NCBI GenBank assembly: GCA_040002435.1
Contig: JBDUEM010000028.1
Location: 1-42,197, forward strand
Source of the DNA: JANXXV01 sp040002435
Lineage (GTDB): Bacteria; Acidobacteriota; Terriglobia; Bryobacterales; Bryobacteraceae
Direction: 5' to 3'
Length of the DNA stretch: 42,197 nt
The number at the start of each line of letters is the position of its first letter. Position 1 is the stretch's first letter. The translations under genes were made by a program, and so were the position numbers. The notes under the pieces are model-generated. The model did not search any database. It was not told the DNA's origin and worked only from the letters and a program-made list of their open reading frames with translations. Of the stretch, positions 33,468 to 41,370 are shown piece by piece.

Positions 33468-33977
33468 GTGAGCCGCACGCAGCAGATCCTTGGACTCGGC
33501 ATCGTGGTGGCCTTCGCCTTGGGCCTCGGATACGCAGGCTGGCGGATGATGCGGATCTCCTCACAAGGGGAGTTGTGCCAAGCCAGCGGACGCCCGATTC
33601 ATGCCGATATGCGCACCGTTGCGTTCGTGGGTGATAAGCGCGGAGTCTATTGTTGTCCAACGTGCGCGCTCACCGAAGGCGCTCAGATGCGCCAAGCGGT
33701 TCGCTTCGAACAAGTGGCCGACTACGAGACGGGCGACCTGTTGCGTCCGGCCGATGCCTTCGCGGTGGAAGGCAGCGGCGTGATTCCCTGCTTTCGCCCG
33801 CACGATATGGTCAATCGGGACGGACAGGCGGTTCCGATGGACTTCGACCGCTGCTCACCGAGTATTATCGCTTTCGCGAATCTGGCCGCGGCGGACCGAT
33901 TCGCCTCCGAACACGGTGGCGAGGCTGGGAAGTTTCTAGAGATCGCGACCCGGCCGCTGGCCAGCCCGCGGCGTTGA
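33468..33977 (+). CDS. NosL-like membrane-anchored copper-binding protein
   Basis: This protein of 169 aa has an N-terminal membrane anchor (ILGLGIVVAFALGLGYAGWR, residues 7-26) and an outside domain rich in Cys and Met: Cys37 in ELCQASGRPIHADMRTVAF, the cluster YCCPTCALTEG (Cys62, 63, 66), Cys108, and MDFDRCSPSIIAFANLAAAD (Cys129). VADYETGDLLRPADAFAVEG and the final RFASEHGGEAGKFLEI match the NosL layout (yV.Dy.tg.w..a..A and fa..hGG.v..f). NosL is a Cu(I) chaperone for nitrous oxide reductase; no nos genes are here, so a general copper-handling role beside CusCBA is inferred. The start is a GTG with GGAGGA 5 nt upstream. It converges on the Cus operon with 10 bp between stops. Confidence 0.65.
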   Translation: MSRTQQILGLGIVVAFALGLGYAGWRMMRISSQGELCQASGRPIHADMRTVAFVGDKRGVYCCPTCALTEGAQMRQAVRFEQVADYETGDLLRPADAFAVEGSGVIPCFRPHDMVNRDGQAVPMDFDRCSPSIIAFANLAAADRFASEHGGEAGKFLEIATRPLASPRR

Positions 33978-33993
33978 CAGGGCCGGGTCAACG
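33972..33993. terminator. Hairpin spanning the convergent stop codons
   Basis: CGTTGAC and GTCAACG form a perfect 7-bp stem with an 8-nt loop. Both stop codons (TGA on each strand) lie within it. It could act as a bidirectional end signal, but there is no T-run. Confidence 0.35.
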
Positions 33994-34683
33994 GATCACT
34001 TCGTTGTTCGTCTCCAGACCGTATAGTTTCAGCTTCAGCTTACGATAAAACTCCGGATCGAGCTTCTCTTTCAGATCGAACTTGTAAGTGGCCGTTCGAC
34101 TGAATTCACGTCGATTGTTCTCGTAAGCGCGGATCTCCAGCCGGTAAGGATCGTCGGACCAGACTGCGACGATGTCACGATCTATGAACCAGGTTCGTCC
34201 GTCGCTCTTGTTTTTGGTCACGTAATAGATCGCATTGCGGGTGAACTCGAGTTCGCCTTCGGAACCGCCCAGACCGCGATTGCGCTTCACGGGGACGGTA
34301 TACACCGTTGCGATCTTGCCTGGCGGCACGCGGTCGGTTACCGGCCGCTTCAAGTGGTTGCTGATCATCGCGAACAAGGCATCGGATAACTCGCCCTGCG
34401 TGATGATGAAGCGATACTCACGGTCCCGGCCCATCAGCAGTCGCTGGTCCTTGTACGTCAGCACGACGAACTCATTCGGACTCACGCGGTCGAAGTACTG
34501 AATATCCGGCCAGGCGAAGCCCAGGCTCTGCTTCTTGTTGTCCGCCGAGTAGGCGATCCCCTGATCGTTGATCTCGACAGTTCCGTCCTGGTCGGGCCAA
34601 AGAGGCCTCTCCAGTCGCGCGGGGAACGTTTCCGCCGAAAGCACCGCGCAAAATGCCAATAACAGAGCAGGATATTTCATCAT
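33988..34683 (-). CDS. Exported hypothetical protein with internal duplication, coupled to cusA
   Basis: This secreted protein of 231 aa has the signal peptide MMKYPALLLAFCAVLSAETF. The mature part contains two similar blocks: residues about 34-80 (GTVEINDQGIAYSADNKK, WPDIQYFDRVSPNEFVVLTY) and about 143-190 (GELEFTRNAIYYVTKNKSD, DRDIVAVWSDDPYRLEIRAY). Both have the same order of strands and a D-I before the second half, as in PH/GRAM-like beta domains. I do not recognise a named family. The first ATG (34683) overlaps the TGA of cusA by 4 bp (ATGA) with AGGA upstream, so it is translated together with the pump; a second ATG follows immediately. Upstream of 34683 the same frame is only the antisense-like shadow of cusA. 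A role in periplasmic metal handling is inferred from position. Confidence 0.75.
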   Translation of the reverse strand: MMKYPALLLAFCAVLSAETFPARLERPLWPDQDGTVEINDQGIAYSADNKKQSLGFAWPDIQYFDRVSPNEFVVLTYKDQRLLMGRDREYRFIITQGELSDALFAMISNHLKRPVTDRVPPGKIATVYTVPVKRNRGLGGSEGELEFTRNAIYYVTKNKSDGRTWFIDRDIVAVWSDDPYRLEIRAYENNRREFSRTATYKFDLKEKLDPEFYRKLKLKLYGLETNNEVIR

Positions 34684-37600
34684 GTTTCCTTTAAATGATG
34701 GAACCCGGTGAAGGGAGCGCCCTTCGGCAGACGCCGGCTTCGCCAGAGGAAAAAGATAATCGGGTAGATCGCTAATTCCATGATTCCGGATGTGACCACA
34801 CCGCCGACCATTGGCGTGGCGATGCGCTTCATGACGTCCGCGCCGGCTCCCTGGCTCCACAGAATGGGAACCAGACCGGCCACGATCACGCAGATCGTCA
34901 TCACTTTCGGCCGCACCCTCTTTACGGCGCCTACATAAATGGAATCCGCCAGATCGTTGCGGTCGTTGAGGACCCCACGCAGCTTGAAGTCTTCGTAGGC
35001 CTGATCCAGGTAAAGCAGCATCACCACACCGGTCTCGGCATCGAGCCCTGCCAAAGCGATGATGCCGACCCACACCGCAACACTCATGTTGTAGCCAAGC
35101 AGGTATATGAGCCAGATTGCCCCTACCAGGGAGAAGGGCACCGCAAGAAAAACGATCGCCGTCTTGATCAACGATTTTGTGTTCAGGAAGATGATCACGA
35201 ATATGATGACGACGGTCAAAGGTATCACGTACATCAGCCGCTGCTTGGCGCGTTGCATGTACTCGTACTGACCGCTCCATGCGATGGTATAGCCGGTGGG
35301 CAGCTTGATTTTCTCCGCCACCACCTTCTGTGCGTTCTGGACATAGGTGCCAACGTCGATTCCGCGAAGATCGACATAGATCCAGGCATTCGGCCTTGCG
35401 CCTTCGCTCTTGATGGCGGGCGGCCCCAGGACATACTTCACCGATGCGAGTTGCCCCAGCGGAATCTGCTGCCCCGCCGGCGTTGGAACCAGGACCGATT
35501 CGAGTGCGGGAATGTCGTCGCGAAAGTCGCGGTTGTAACGAAGATTCACCGGGTATCGCTCCAGGCCCTCAACGGTGGTGGTGATGTCCATGCCGCCGAT
35601 CGCGGTTTGAATCACATCCTGAACATCGCCGACCGTCAGGCCGTAGCGGGCAATCGCATCGCGGTCAATGGAGAAGTCCAGGTAGTTGCCACCCATGACG
35701 CGCTCGGCGTAAACGCTGAGCGTGCCAGGCACCTCGCGCATGACCGCCTCGATATCCTTGCCCAGCTTTTCGAGCTTATTCAGGTCCGGGCCTGCCAGTT
35801 TGATGCCGACCGGCGTCTTAATGCCGGTGGAGAGCATGTCGGTGCGCGTCTTGATCGGCATGGTCCACGCGTTGGTTACGCCCGGAATCTGAATCGCCGC
35901 ATTCATGTCGTCTGTCAGCTTATCCACGGTCATTCCTTTCGGCCATTGACTCTCCGGCTTGAGAGTGATGGTGGTCTCGATCATCGAAAGCGGCGCCGGA
36001 TCGGTTGCGGTTTCAGCGCGGCCGACCTTTCCGAAGACGTGCTCCACCTCGGGGAAGGATTTGATGATCTTGTCCGTTTGCTGGAGAACCTCCCGCGCTT
36101 TTGTGATCGAGACTCCCGGAAGCATGGTCGGCATGTAGAGAAGATCGCCTTCCCAAAGCGGCGGCATGAACTCCGACCCCAGACGTTCAAACGGAATTAC
36201 CGTGACGGCAACCATCAATACCGCAACTGCCAACATCAGGTACTTGAAGCGAAGCACGAATTCCAGGATCGGGTGATACAACCAGACCAGGAAGCGGTTC
36301 AGCGGGTTGCGATCTTCGGGGAGGATTTTGCCCCGGATTAGGTATCCCATGAGAACCGGAACCAGCGTGACGGAAAGCAGCGCGGCGGCAGCCATGGAGT
36401 AGGATTTCGTGAACGCCAGCGGCTTGAACAGGCGTCCTTCCTGAGCCTCCAGAGTGAAGACCGGTACGAAGGACACGGTGATTACCAGGAGCGAATAGAA
36501 GAGCGCCGGGCCCACTTCGGTAGCCGCGGCGGAAATGAGATCCCAATGCGGCGTCTTGCCGCCGTCGCGCTCGATGTGCTTGTGGGCGTTCTCGATCATG
36601 ATGATCGCTGCATCCACCATGGCGCCGATGGCTATGGCGATTCCGCCCAACGACATGATGTTGGCATTGATGCCTTGTTGGTGCATCACGATGAACGCCA
36701 TCAGAATCGCCACCGGAAGGGTGATGATGGCAACCAGCGCACTGCGAAAGTGAAAGAGAAAGATGATGCAGACGACGGCGACGACGATGCTCTCTTCGAG
36801 CAGCTTACCGCGCAGCGTGTCCACCGCGCGATCAATCAACTGGGAGCGGTCGTAAACCACCTGGATTTGCACGCCCTCTGGCAGTCCCTGCTTCAACTGC
36901 TCCAGCTTCGCCTTTACGTCTTGGATGACCTGCCGGGCATTCGCGCCGAAGCGAACCACCACGATGCCGCCGACGGTCTCACCCTGGCCGTCCAGCTCCG
37001 CAAGCCCGCGGCGGATCTCCGGTCCGTATTGCACGGTGGCGATGTTCTTCAGCAGGATCGGTGTGCCGCTTTGAGCTACACCTACGGCGGTCTTGTCCAG
37101 GTCCTTGAGGGACTTGATATACCCAAGGCCACGGATCATAAACTCCTTTTCCGACACTTCCAGCAGTCGGCCTCCTACATCGTTGTTGCTGCGCTGGATC
37201 GCCGTACGGACTTTAGAGATGGGGATGTTATAGCCGCGCAGTTTGTTCGGATCCACTGTGACCTGGTACTGCTTGACGAAGCCCCCGATCGATGCCACCT
37301 CGGAAACCCCGGGCACCCCGGTCAACCCATATTTCAGGTACCAATCCTGAATCGAGCGCAATTGGCTGAGGTCGTGGCGGTCAGACTTCAGCGCGTACAT
37401 GAAGGCCCATCCAACCCCGGTTGCATCCGGCCCGAGCGTCGGCGTCACTCCTTTCGGCAGCCGCCCGGAGACGTAGTTGAGGGATTCGAGAACCCGGCTG
37501 CGGGCCCAATACAAATCGGTGCCATCATCGAAAATGATGTAAACGAACGAAAACCCGAAGAACGAGTAACCCCGCACGACTTTGGCATACGGGACCGTGA

Positions 37601-37820
37601 GCATCTGTGAGGTGAGCGGATACGTGATCTGGTCCTCAACGATCTGCGGCGCCTGTCCGGGATACTCGGTGTAGACGATCACCTGAACGTCGGAAAGATC
37701 CGGAATCGCGTCGAGCGGTGTATGAAGGACGGAATACAGGCCGGCGGCGATCAGGAACACGGTGCTCAGCAGGACCAGGAACTTGTTGTGAATCGACCAT
37801 TGAATGATTCGCGCAAACAT
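34680..37820 (-). CDS. cusA: CusA-type Cu(I)/Ag(I) RND efflux permease
   Basis: This heavy-metal RND permease (HME family) has 1046 aa and full length. TM1 is NKFLVLLSTVFLIAAGLYSV, and HTPLDAIPDLSDVQVIVYTE is the HME hallmark. TM4 has GAMVDAAIIMIENAHKH with a single Asp403, the Cus/Sil form, instead of the DD of drug pumps. The three metal-binding methionines of CusA are all present: Met563 in EGDLLYMPTMLPG, Met613 in PLSMIETTI and Met662 in TRTDMLSTGIK. Their spacing (50 and 49 residues) equals that of E. coli Met573/623/672. This supports monovalent copper/silver rather than Zn/Co/Ni. AGGA precedes the ATG. It lies 7 bp after cusB and overlaps the next gene by 4 bp. Confidence 0.96.
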   Translation of the reverse strand: MFARIIQWSIHNKFLVLLSTVFLIAAGLYSVLHTPLDAIPDLSDVQVIVYTEYPGQAPQIVEDQITYPLTSQMLTVPYAKVVRGYSFFGFSFVYIIFDDGTDLYWARSRVLESLNYVSGRLPKGVTPTLGPDATGVGWAFMYALKSDRHDLSQLRSIQDWYLKYGLTGVPGVSEVASIGGFVKQYQVTVDPNKLRGYNIPISKVRTAIQRSNNDVGGRLLEVSEKEFMIRGLGYIKSLKDLDKTAVGVAQSGTPILLKNIATVQYGPEIRRGLAELDGQGETVGGIVVVRFGANARQVIQDVKAKLEQLKQGLPEGVQIQVVYDRSQLIDRAVDTLRGKLLEESIVVAVVCIIFLFHFRSALVAIITLPVAILMAFIVMHQQGINANIMSLGGIAIAIGAMVDAAIIMIENAHKHIERDGGKTPHWDLISAAATEVGPALFYSLLVITVSFVPVFTLEAQEGRLFKPLAFTKSYSMAAAALLSVTLVPVLMGYLIRGKILPEDRNPLNRFLVWLYHPILEFVLRFKYLMLAVAVLMVAVTVIPFERLGSEFMPPLWEGDLLYMPTMLPGVSITKAREVLQQTDKIIKSFPEVEHVFGKVGRAETATDPAPLSMIETTITLKPESQWPKGMTVDKLTDDMNAAIQIPGVTNAWTMPIKTRTDMLSTGIKTPVGIKLAGPDLNKLEKLGKDIEAVMREVPGTLSVYAERVMGGNYLDFSIDRDAIARYGLTVGDVQDVIQTAIGGMDITTTVEGLERYPVNLRYNRDFRDDIPALESVLVPTPAGQQIPLGQLASVKYVLGPPAIKSEGARPNAWIYVDLRGIDVGTYVQNAQKVVAEKIKLPTGYTIAWSGQYEYMQRAKQRLMYVIPLTVVIIFVIIFLNTKSLIKTAIVFLAVPFSLVGAIWLIYLLGYNMSVAVWVGIIALAGLDAETGVVMLLYLDQAYEDFKLRGVLNDRNDLADSIYVGAVKRVRPKVMTICVIVAGLVPILWSQGAGADVMKRIATPMVGGVVTSGIMELAIYPIIFFLWRSRRLPKGAPFTGFHHLKET

Positions 37821-37827
37821 GGGTTTC

Positions 37828-39234
37828 CTAGTGTTGATGCTCCGGCATCTTCTTCCCGCCGTCCATAGGACCCGCCGACGTGGGCTTCGGTCCGGCGGCG
37901 GCGGTTCGCTCGGCGAGCATCGTCTGAATGGCCGCTTTGAGATTGCTTTCCGAATCGATGAGGAACTGCGACGAGGTGACTACTGTTTCGCCGGCCCGCA
38001 CACCCTTGCGAATTTCACGATAGCCGTCGCCTAATGCGCCCAATTCAACCTCCCTCGGTTCGAACAGGCCCTTCGTCTTTTCGACGATCACGACGCTGCG
38101 TTCGCCGCTATGTAACACTGCCTCCTCGGGTACTTTGACGGCGCCCGCTACAACCGGAACGTGCACCTCCACGTTGGCGTACATTTGTGGACGCAGTTTT
38201 TGATCCTGATTCGCAATCTGCACGAAGGCGCTCAAGGTGCGGGACTGCTGGTTGACCGTGGGATCGAGATAGATCAACTTCCCAGACCAATGCCGATTGG
38301 GGAAGGCGTCTACCGTGATGTCGGCCAGTCTTCCGGGCTGCATATACCGGATCTGGTCCTCGTAGACTTCGACTGACACCCAGATGGTCGACAAATCGGC
38401 TACTTTGTACACATTCATTCCGGCTGCCAGCTTCGCTCCCTCCAACGAATCGCTCATCTTGGTGACTACGATGCCCGTAACGGGCGACAGTACCTTAAGC
38501 GTTCGGGTGATCTTTCCGGCACGCTGCAACTCGTCAATCTGGCTGTCGGCGATATCCCAGTAGCGCAACCGCTCCCGCGTGGCATCGAGCAACGAGCGGG
38601 CGCGCGCGACCGCATCGGCGTCCGCACGCCCAGCCAGCTTCTGCACGTATTGAAGCGCGGAGAGGTAGTCCTGCTCCGTGGTTACAAGTTGCGGGCTGTA
38701 GATTTCAAAGAGGACCTGGCCCTTGGTGACCGGCTCGCCGATATAGTTCACGGAAGCTTTTTCAATCCAGCCCTCGAATTTGGTGTTAATGAACGAGAGG
38801 CTCTTGTCGTTGTAGTTCAGCAGACCGACCGTGCGGATAACCATGGGAATAGAGCCCGTCTCCGCTTTGACCGTCCTGACGGCAAAGTTTTGCACGAAGC
38901 TGGGATCTACTCGAATCCCAGCTTCCTGTGATTGCCCATCCTCGTACACGGGAACGAGGTCCATCCCCATGGAATCCTTGCCTGGTTTGCTGGAGATCTC
39001 GGTGGGATTCATGGACGAGCGCCAGTACTTGATCTTGCGCTGCCGGGGAGGATTCGCCGGCGCGGTCGCCGCCTGATTGTGCACAGGTCCGGCTTCCGGG
39101 TCCCCATGCAATCGGGAAGTGAGACGGTCTGCCCAAGACCAGTGCCAAGGGTTCCAGATGACCGCCACAGGTATGGCGGCGCCTAACAGCAACAGAGCCA
39201 GCGCTACTGAGAGTTTCTTTAACCGGGGTTTCAC
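37828..39234 (-). CDS. cusB: CusB-type metal efflux adaptor
   Basis: This periplasmic adaptor of the CusCBA pump has 468 aa. The N-terminal membrane anchor is at about residues 9-27. A heavy-metal-binding domain follows at about 69-97 (KYWRSSMNPTEISSKPGK then SMGMDLVPVYE). Like E. coli CusB it uses Met and lacks the Cys pair of the related CPMHP/CPICGM domains. Next come lipoyl, helical hairpin and barrel segments (GWIEKASVNYIGEPVTKGQV, VTGIVVTKMSDSLEGAKLAA, VSVEVYEDQIRYMQPGRLAD). The C-terminus ends MPEHQH, a short His-containing tail that could bind metal. The start is a GTG that overlaps the cusC stop by 4 bp (GTGA). Confidence 0.95.
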   Translation of the reverse strand: MKPRLKKLSVALALLLLGAAIPVAVIWNPWHWSWADRLTSRLHGDPEAGPVHNQAATAPANPPRQRKIKYWRSSMNPTEISSKPGKDSMGMDLVPVYEDGQSQEAGIRVDPSFVQNFAVRTVKAETGSIPMVIRTVGLLNYNDKSLSFINTKFEGWIEKASVNYIGEPVTKGQVLFEIYSPQLVTTEQDYLSALQYVQKLAGRADADAVARARSLLDATRERLRYWDIADSQIDELQRAGKITRTLKVLSPVTGIVVTKMSDSLEGAKLAAGMNVYKVADLSTIWVSVEVYEDQIRYMQPGRLADITVDAFPNRHWSGKLIYLDPTVNQQSRTLSAFVQIANQDQKLRPQMYANVEVHVPVVAGAVKVPEEAVLHSGERSVVIVEKTKGLFEPREVELGALGDGYREIRKGVRAGETVVTSSQFLIDSESNLKAAIQTMLAERTAAAGPKPTSAGPMDGGKKMPEHQH

Positions 39235-40538
39235 GGATTGACCTCGGGAAACGGCGAGCCAATGGCACGTTCCATGTCTGCCAGGGATTTCATGTAGTCG
39301 GTAGTGAATTGCGCCAGGCCCAAGCGGACTTCCAGCAGCACGCGCTGGCTGTCCAGTAAATCGAGCACTCCCAGGCTGCCGGTGGAGTAGGCAGCTTCGG
39401 CGGATTGGAGGGATTGTTGCGTTTGTGGAACCAGCGTGGTGTTGAAAACGGTCATCTGCTCGCGAAGCGTGCTGATCCGGAAACCAACCCCACGAATGGA
39501 GGACTCGACGGCGTTGACAGTTTGCTGATAGTCGAGCGTGGAAGCGAGCTTGGCCTCCGTCGCCTCGGCCACCCCAGCATCGTACCGGCTTCGGTGTACC
39601 GGCAGGTTGATGCCTAGATTGAAACTGACAACGTTCATGCCATTAGAGTCAATGGGCATGGCGCCTGGAGCCATTTGACGGCCGACCACATTGACGAATG
39701 TTCCGCCCAGGTTGAAACTCGGCCAATAGTCCTTGCGGGCCAGCTCGATCCGTTTTTCGTCCCGCTCGATCCCGAGCAGAGACGCCAAGACCTCCGGGCG
39801 ATTCCGGCGTCCGATCTGATAGAGTTGCCTGTAATCGACTACGACCACCGGAACGGGCGGCAACGTGATCTTGGCTACAGGCGTCTCGGCAGGCCGATTC
39901 ATCAAGTTGTTGAGTGCAGCTTCGGCATCCACGCGGCGCGATCTCAATTCTTCCAGCCTGCTTTGCAGGCGCGTGATCTCGGCCTGCAATTTCACGGCAG
40001 CTTGCTGGAGTCCCGCGCCCTGCTGGTAGCGGGACTCCGCGAGTTTCTCGTAGTGGTCGAGCAGTAGCCGCTCCTCATCGTTGATGTCGAGCGCCAGATC
40101 GATGAAGGCGAGAGTGTAATAAGCGGTCTTGACCTGCCGCACGGCCTCACCCTTAGCCGCCTCGTACTGTTGGCGATAGCCCGCCGCCTCCTTGGCTGCT
40201 ACCTGTTCGCGCAGGCCCAGCGTCCCGAACCAGGGGAACTGTTGCGACAGGGTGATCGCATTCGTCTGCGACCCGACCCGAGTCTCTGGAGTACGAAGGT
40301 AGTTCGTGAAAGCAAGCATCGGGTCCGGGAGCGCGCCGACCTGCGGCAGCCGCTGTAAGACCGATCGGTACTGAGCCAACGCGCGGCTGAGTCCCGGATT
40401 ACGGTCCAGCGCCAGCCGCACGTAGTTGTCCAGTTCGGTGTAGCCGTTGGACGAGAATCCGCTGCCGCCCCGGTTCAGATCCGGAGCTGGTTGTGCCGCA
40501 GCCGACGCCATCACCAGGAAAAATAGAACTCCTCGCAT
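39231..40538 (-). CDS. cusC: CusC-type outer-membrane factor
   Basis: This outer-membrane channel of the copper pump has 435 aa. The signal peptide is MRGVLFFLVMASAAAQ. OEP repeats are recognisable: YVRLALDRNPGLSRALAQYR, PDPMLAFTNYLRTPE, SQQFPWFGTLGLREQVAAKE and, in the second half, ARKDYWPSFNLGGTFVNVVG and AYSTGSLGVLDLLDSQRVLL. Repeat sequences and helix spacing are those of TolC-like factors from HME pumps. The ATG at 40538 has AGAGGA 7 nt upstream. The frame stays open to 41063, but that part encodes no signal or domain and coincides with another coding frame (the Cys-rich gene), so the short form is right. Confidence 0.92.
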   Translation of the reverse strand: MRGVLFFLVMASAAAQPAPDLNRGGSGFSSNGYTELDNYVRLALDRNPGLSRALAQYRSVLQRLPQVGALPDPMLAFTNYLRTPETRVGSQTNAITLSQQFPWFGTLGLREQVAAKEAAGYRQQYEAAKGEAVRQVKTAYYTLAFIDLALDINDEERLLLDHYEKLAESRYQQGAGLQQAAVKLQAEITRLQSRLEELRSRRVDAEAALNNLMNRPAETPVAKITLPPVPVVVVDYRQLYQIGRRNRPEVLASLLGIERDEKRIELARKDYWPSFNLGGTFVNVVGRQMAPGAMPIDSNGMNVVSFNLGINLPVHRSRYDAGVAEATEAKLASTLDYQQTVNAVESSIRGVGFRISTLREQMTVFNTTLVPQTQQSLQSAEAAYSTGSLGVLDLLDSQRVLLEVRLGLAQFTTDYMKSLADMERAIGSPFPEVNP

Positions 40539-40924
40539 AACACTTCCTCTCGCATTGCATGAGTCGCCAAAACCCTTCCACCGCGTGCAGGGCGGCGGGC
40601 TGGGGGTGAATGGAATGAAGCTAGATAAGAAGAACTGAACTGGGGGGATGCTGGCAGGATCCGGACCAACAATGACACGAAGGCAACCGTGTTGTCCGAG
40701 GGAATGGGCGGTGGGACGGCCGCGGAGAGCACGTCCGGTTGGACGGCATTCTTCAGCGAACCGCCCGCCGGACGCTCGGCTAAAGCATTGTCCAGGCAAG
40801 AGTTCTGACACTCTTTCTGAGCGGGTGAACCGGGAAGCCTGTGATAGTTCCCGTGGGAACAGCACTGGTGCGTTACGGGAATGTTGGACTCGGCCGCCGC
40901 GCAAGCCGAGGAGAGGCCCAGCAA
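40511..40924 (-). CDS. Small exported Cys/His-rich protein at the head of the Cus operon
   Basis: This is a hypothetical protein of about 140 aa whose end overlaps the cusC start by 28 bp. Coordinates use the first TTG in the frame; coding clearly extends further upstream. The frame reads TASWILCVLVWAALLGLSS then ACAAAESNIPVTHQCCSHGN, a strong signal peptide followed by a short His/Cys segment (THQCCSHGNYH) and ECQNSCLDN. The rest is Pro/Ser-rich, and the last 15 residues are encoded in the overlap with cusC. No good start codon lies in frame: CTG at 40948 is possible. A TTG at 40980, with GAGGG 9 nt upstream, gives MYRARK in another frame and would join perfectly if the A-run (TTTT at 40963-40966 on the plus strand) had one more base. 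Metal binding or sensing is inferred from Cys/His content and position. Confidence 0.55.
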   Translation of the reverse strand: MLGLSSACAAAESNIPVTHQCCSHGNYHRLPGSPAQKECQNSCLDNALAERPAGGSLKNAVQPDVLSAAVPPPIPSDNTVAFVSLLVRILPASPQFSSSYLASFHSPPARRPARGGRVLATHAMREEVLCEEFYFSW

Positions 40925-40993
40925 AGCCGCCCAGACTAAGACGCACAGGATCCAACTTGCGGTTTTCTCGCCCGGTACAACAGTGATGACCCT

Positions 40994-41011
40994 CGGCTTC
41001 CAAAGAAGCCG
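40994..41011. promoter_or_regulatory. Hairpin in the leader of the Cus operon
   Basis: CGGCTTC and GAAGCCG flank CAAA, a perfect 7-bp stem. On the minus strand it lies immediately before the GAGGG ribosome-site candidate of the Cys-rich gene, so it may modulate translation of the leader protein or be part of an operator. Confidence 0.4.
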
Positions 41012-41370
41012 GTGCGGTCAGTGCATTTCTATTGCCAAAGCCGTAAGTTGCTGAGAACCCCATAGGCTGCTTTTAGCGAAGGGGCGACCAGTGCGTCAGA
41101 TGCCCCAGGTGTTTGCTGAAGACGCGCCGTTCTGCTCTGACCACCCATGGTCAGGTGGCCTAATCTCGCCGTTTGCGTCAAAGCATGCTGGAGGGGATCA
41201 AGTCGCCCTCGCCGGCATCGGCGGTTTGGGCCTCTGCGTGCCTCATCCGGATCGTAGCTGAAAAAGCACAGATTTTACAGAGTCTGCCCAGAGAAGCATT
41301 TGTGTCCATTCGCATAATTCGCGGCTTTGCTTTTTGATCCGCGCGGACCGGCAGAAAGAGGGTTTTGAAA
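41012..41370. other. Divergent intergenic region between the Cus operon and the DUF4395 gene
   Basis: No gene is seen here. It must carry the Cus operon promoter on the minus strand and the DUF4395 promoter on the plus strand, but no convincing -35/-10 pair was found. It contains one perfect palindrome (41137-41154). Confidence 0.4.
41137..41154. promoter_or_regulatory. Palindrome upstream of the Cus operon
   Basis: CTGACCA and TGGTCAG are perfect 7-bp arms around CCCA. The site is about 160 bp upstream of the leader gene of the copper operon. It does not match the CueR or CopY consensus patterns I know, so it is only a candidate regulator site. Confidence 0.35.

Noticed and set aside
34684..35280. 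N-terminal extension of the duplicated-domain protein
   Set aside because: It lies within cusA in another frame, and the signal peptide and ATGA coupling place the true start at 34683.
35253..37610. Two plus-strand frames over 350 codons opposite cusA
   Set aside because: cusA is unambiguous; these frames are Arg/His/Asp-rich shadows.
40539..41063. N-terminal extension of cusC
   Set aside because: The signal peptide and ribosome site are at 40538, and the extension coincides with another coding frame.
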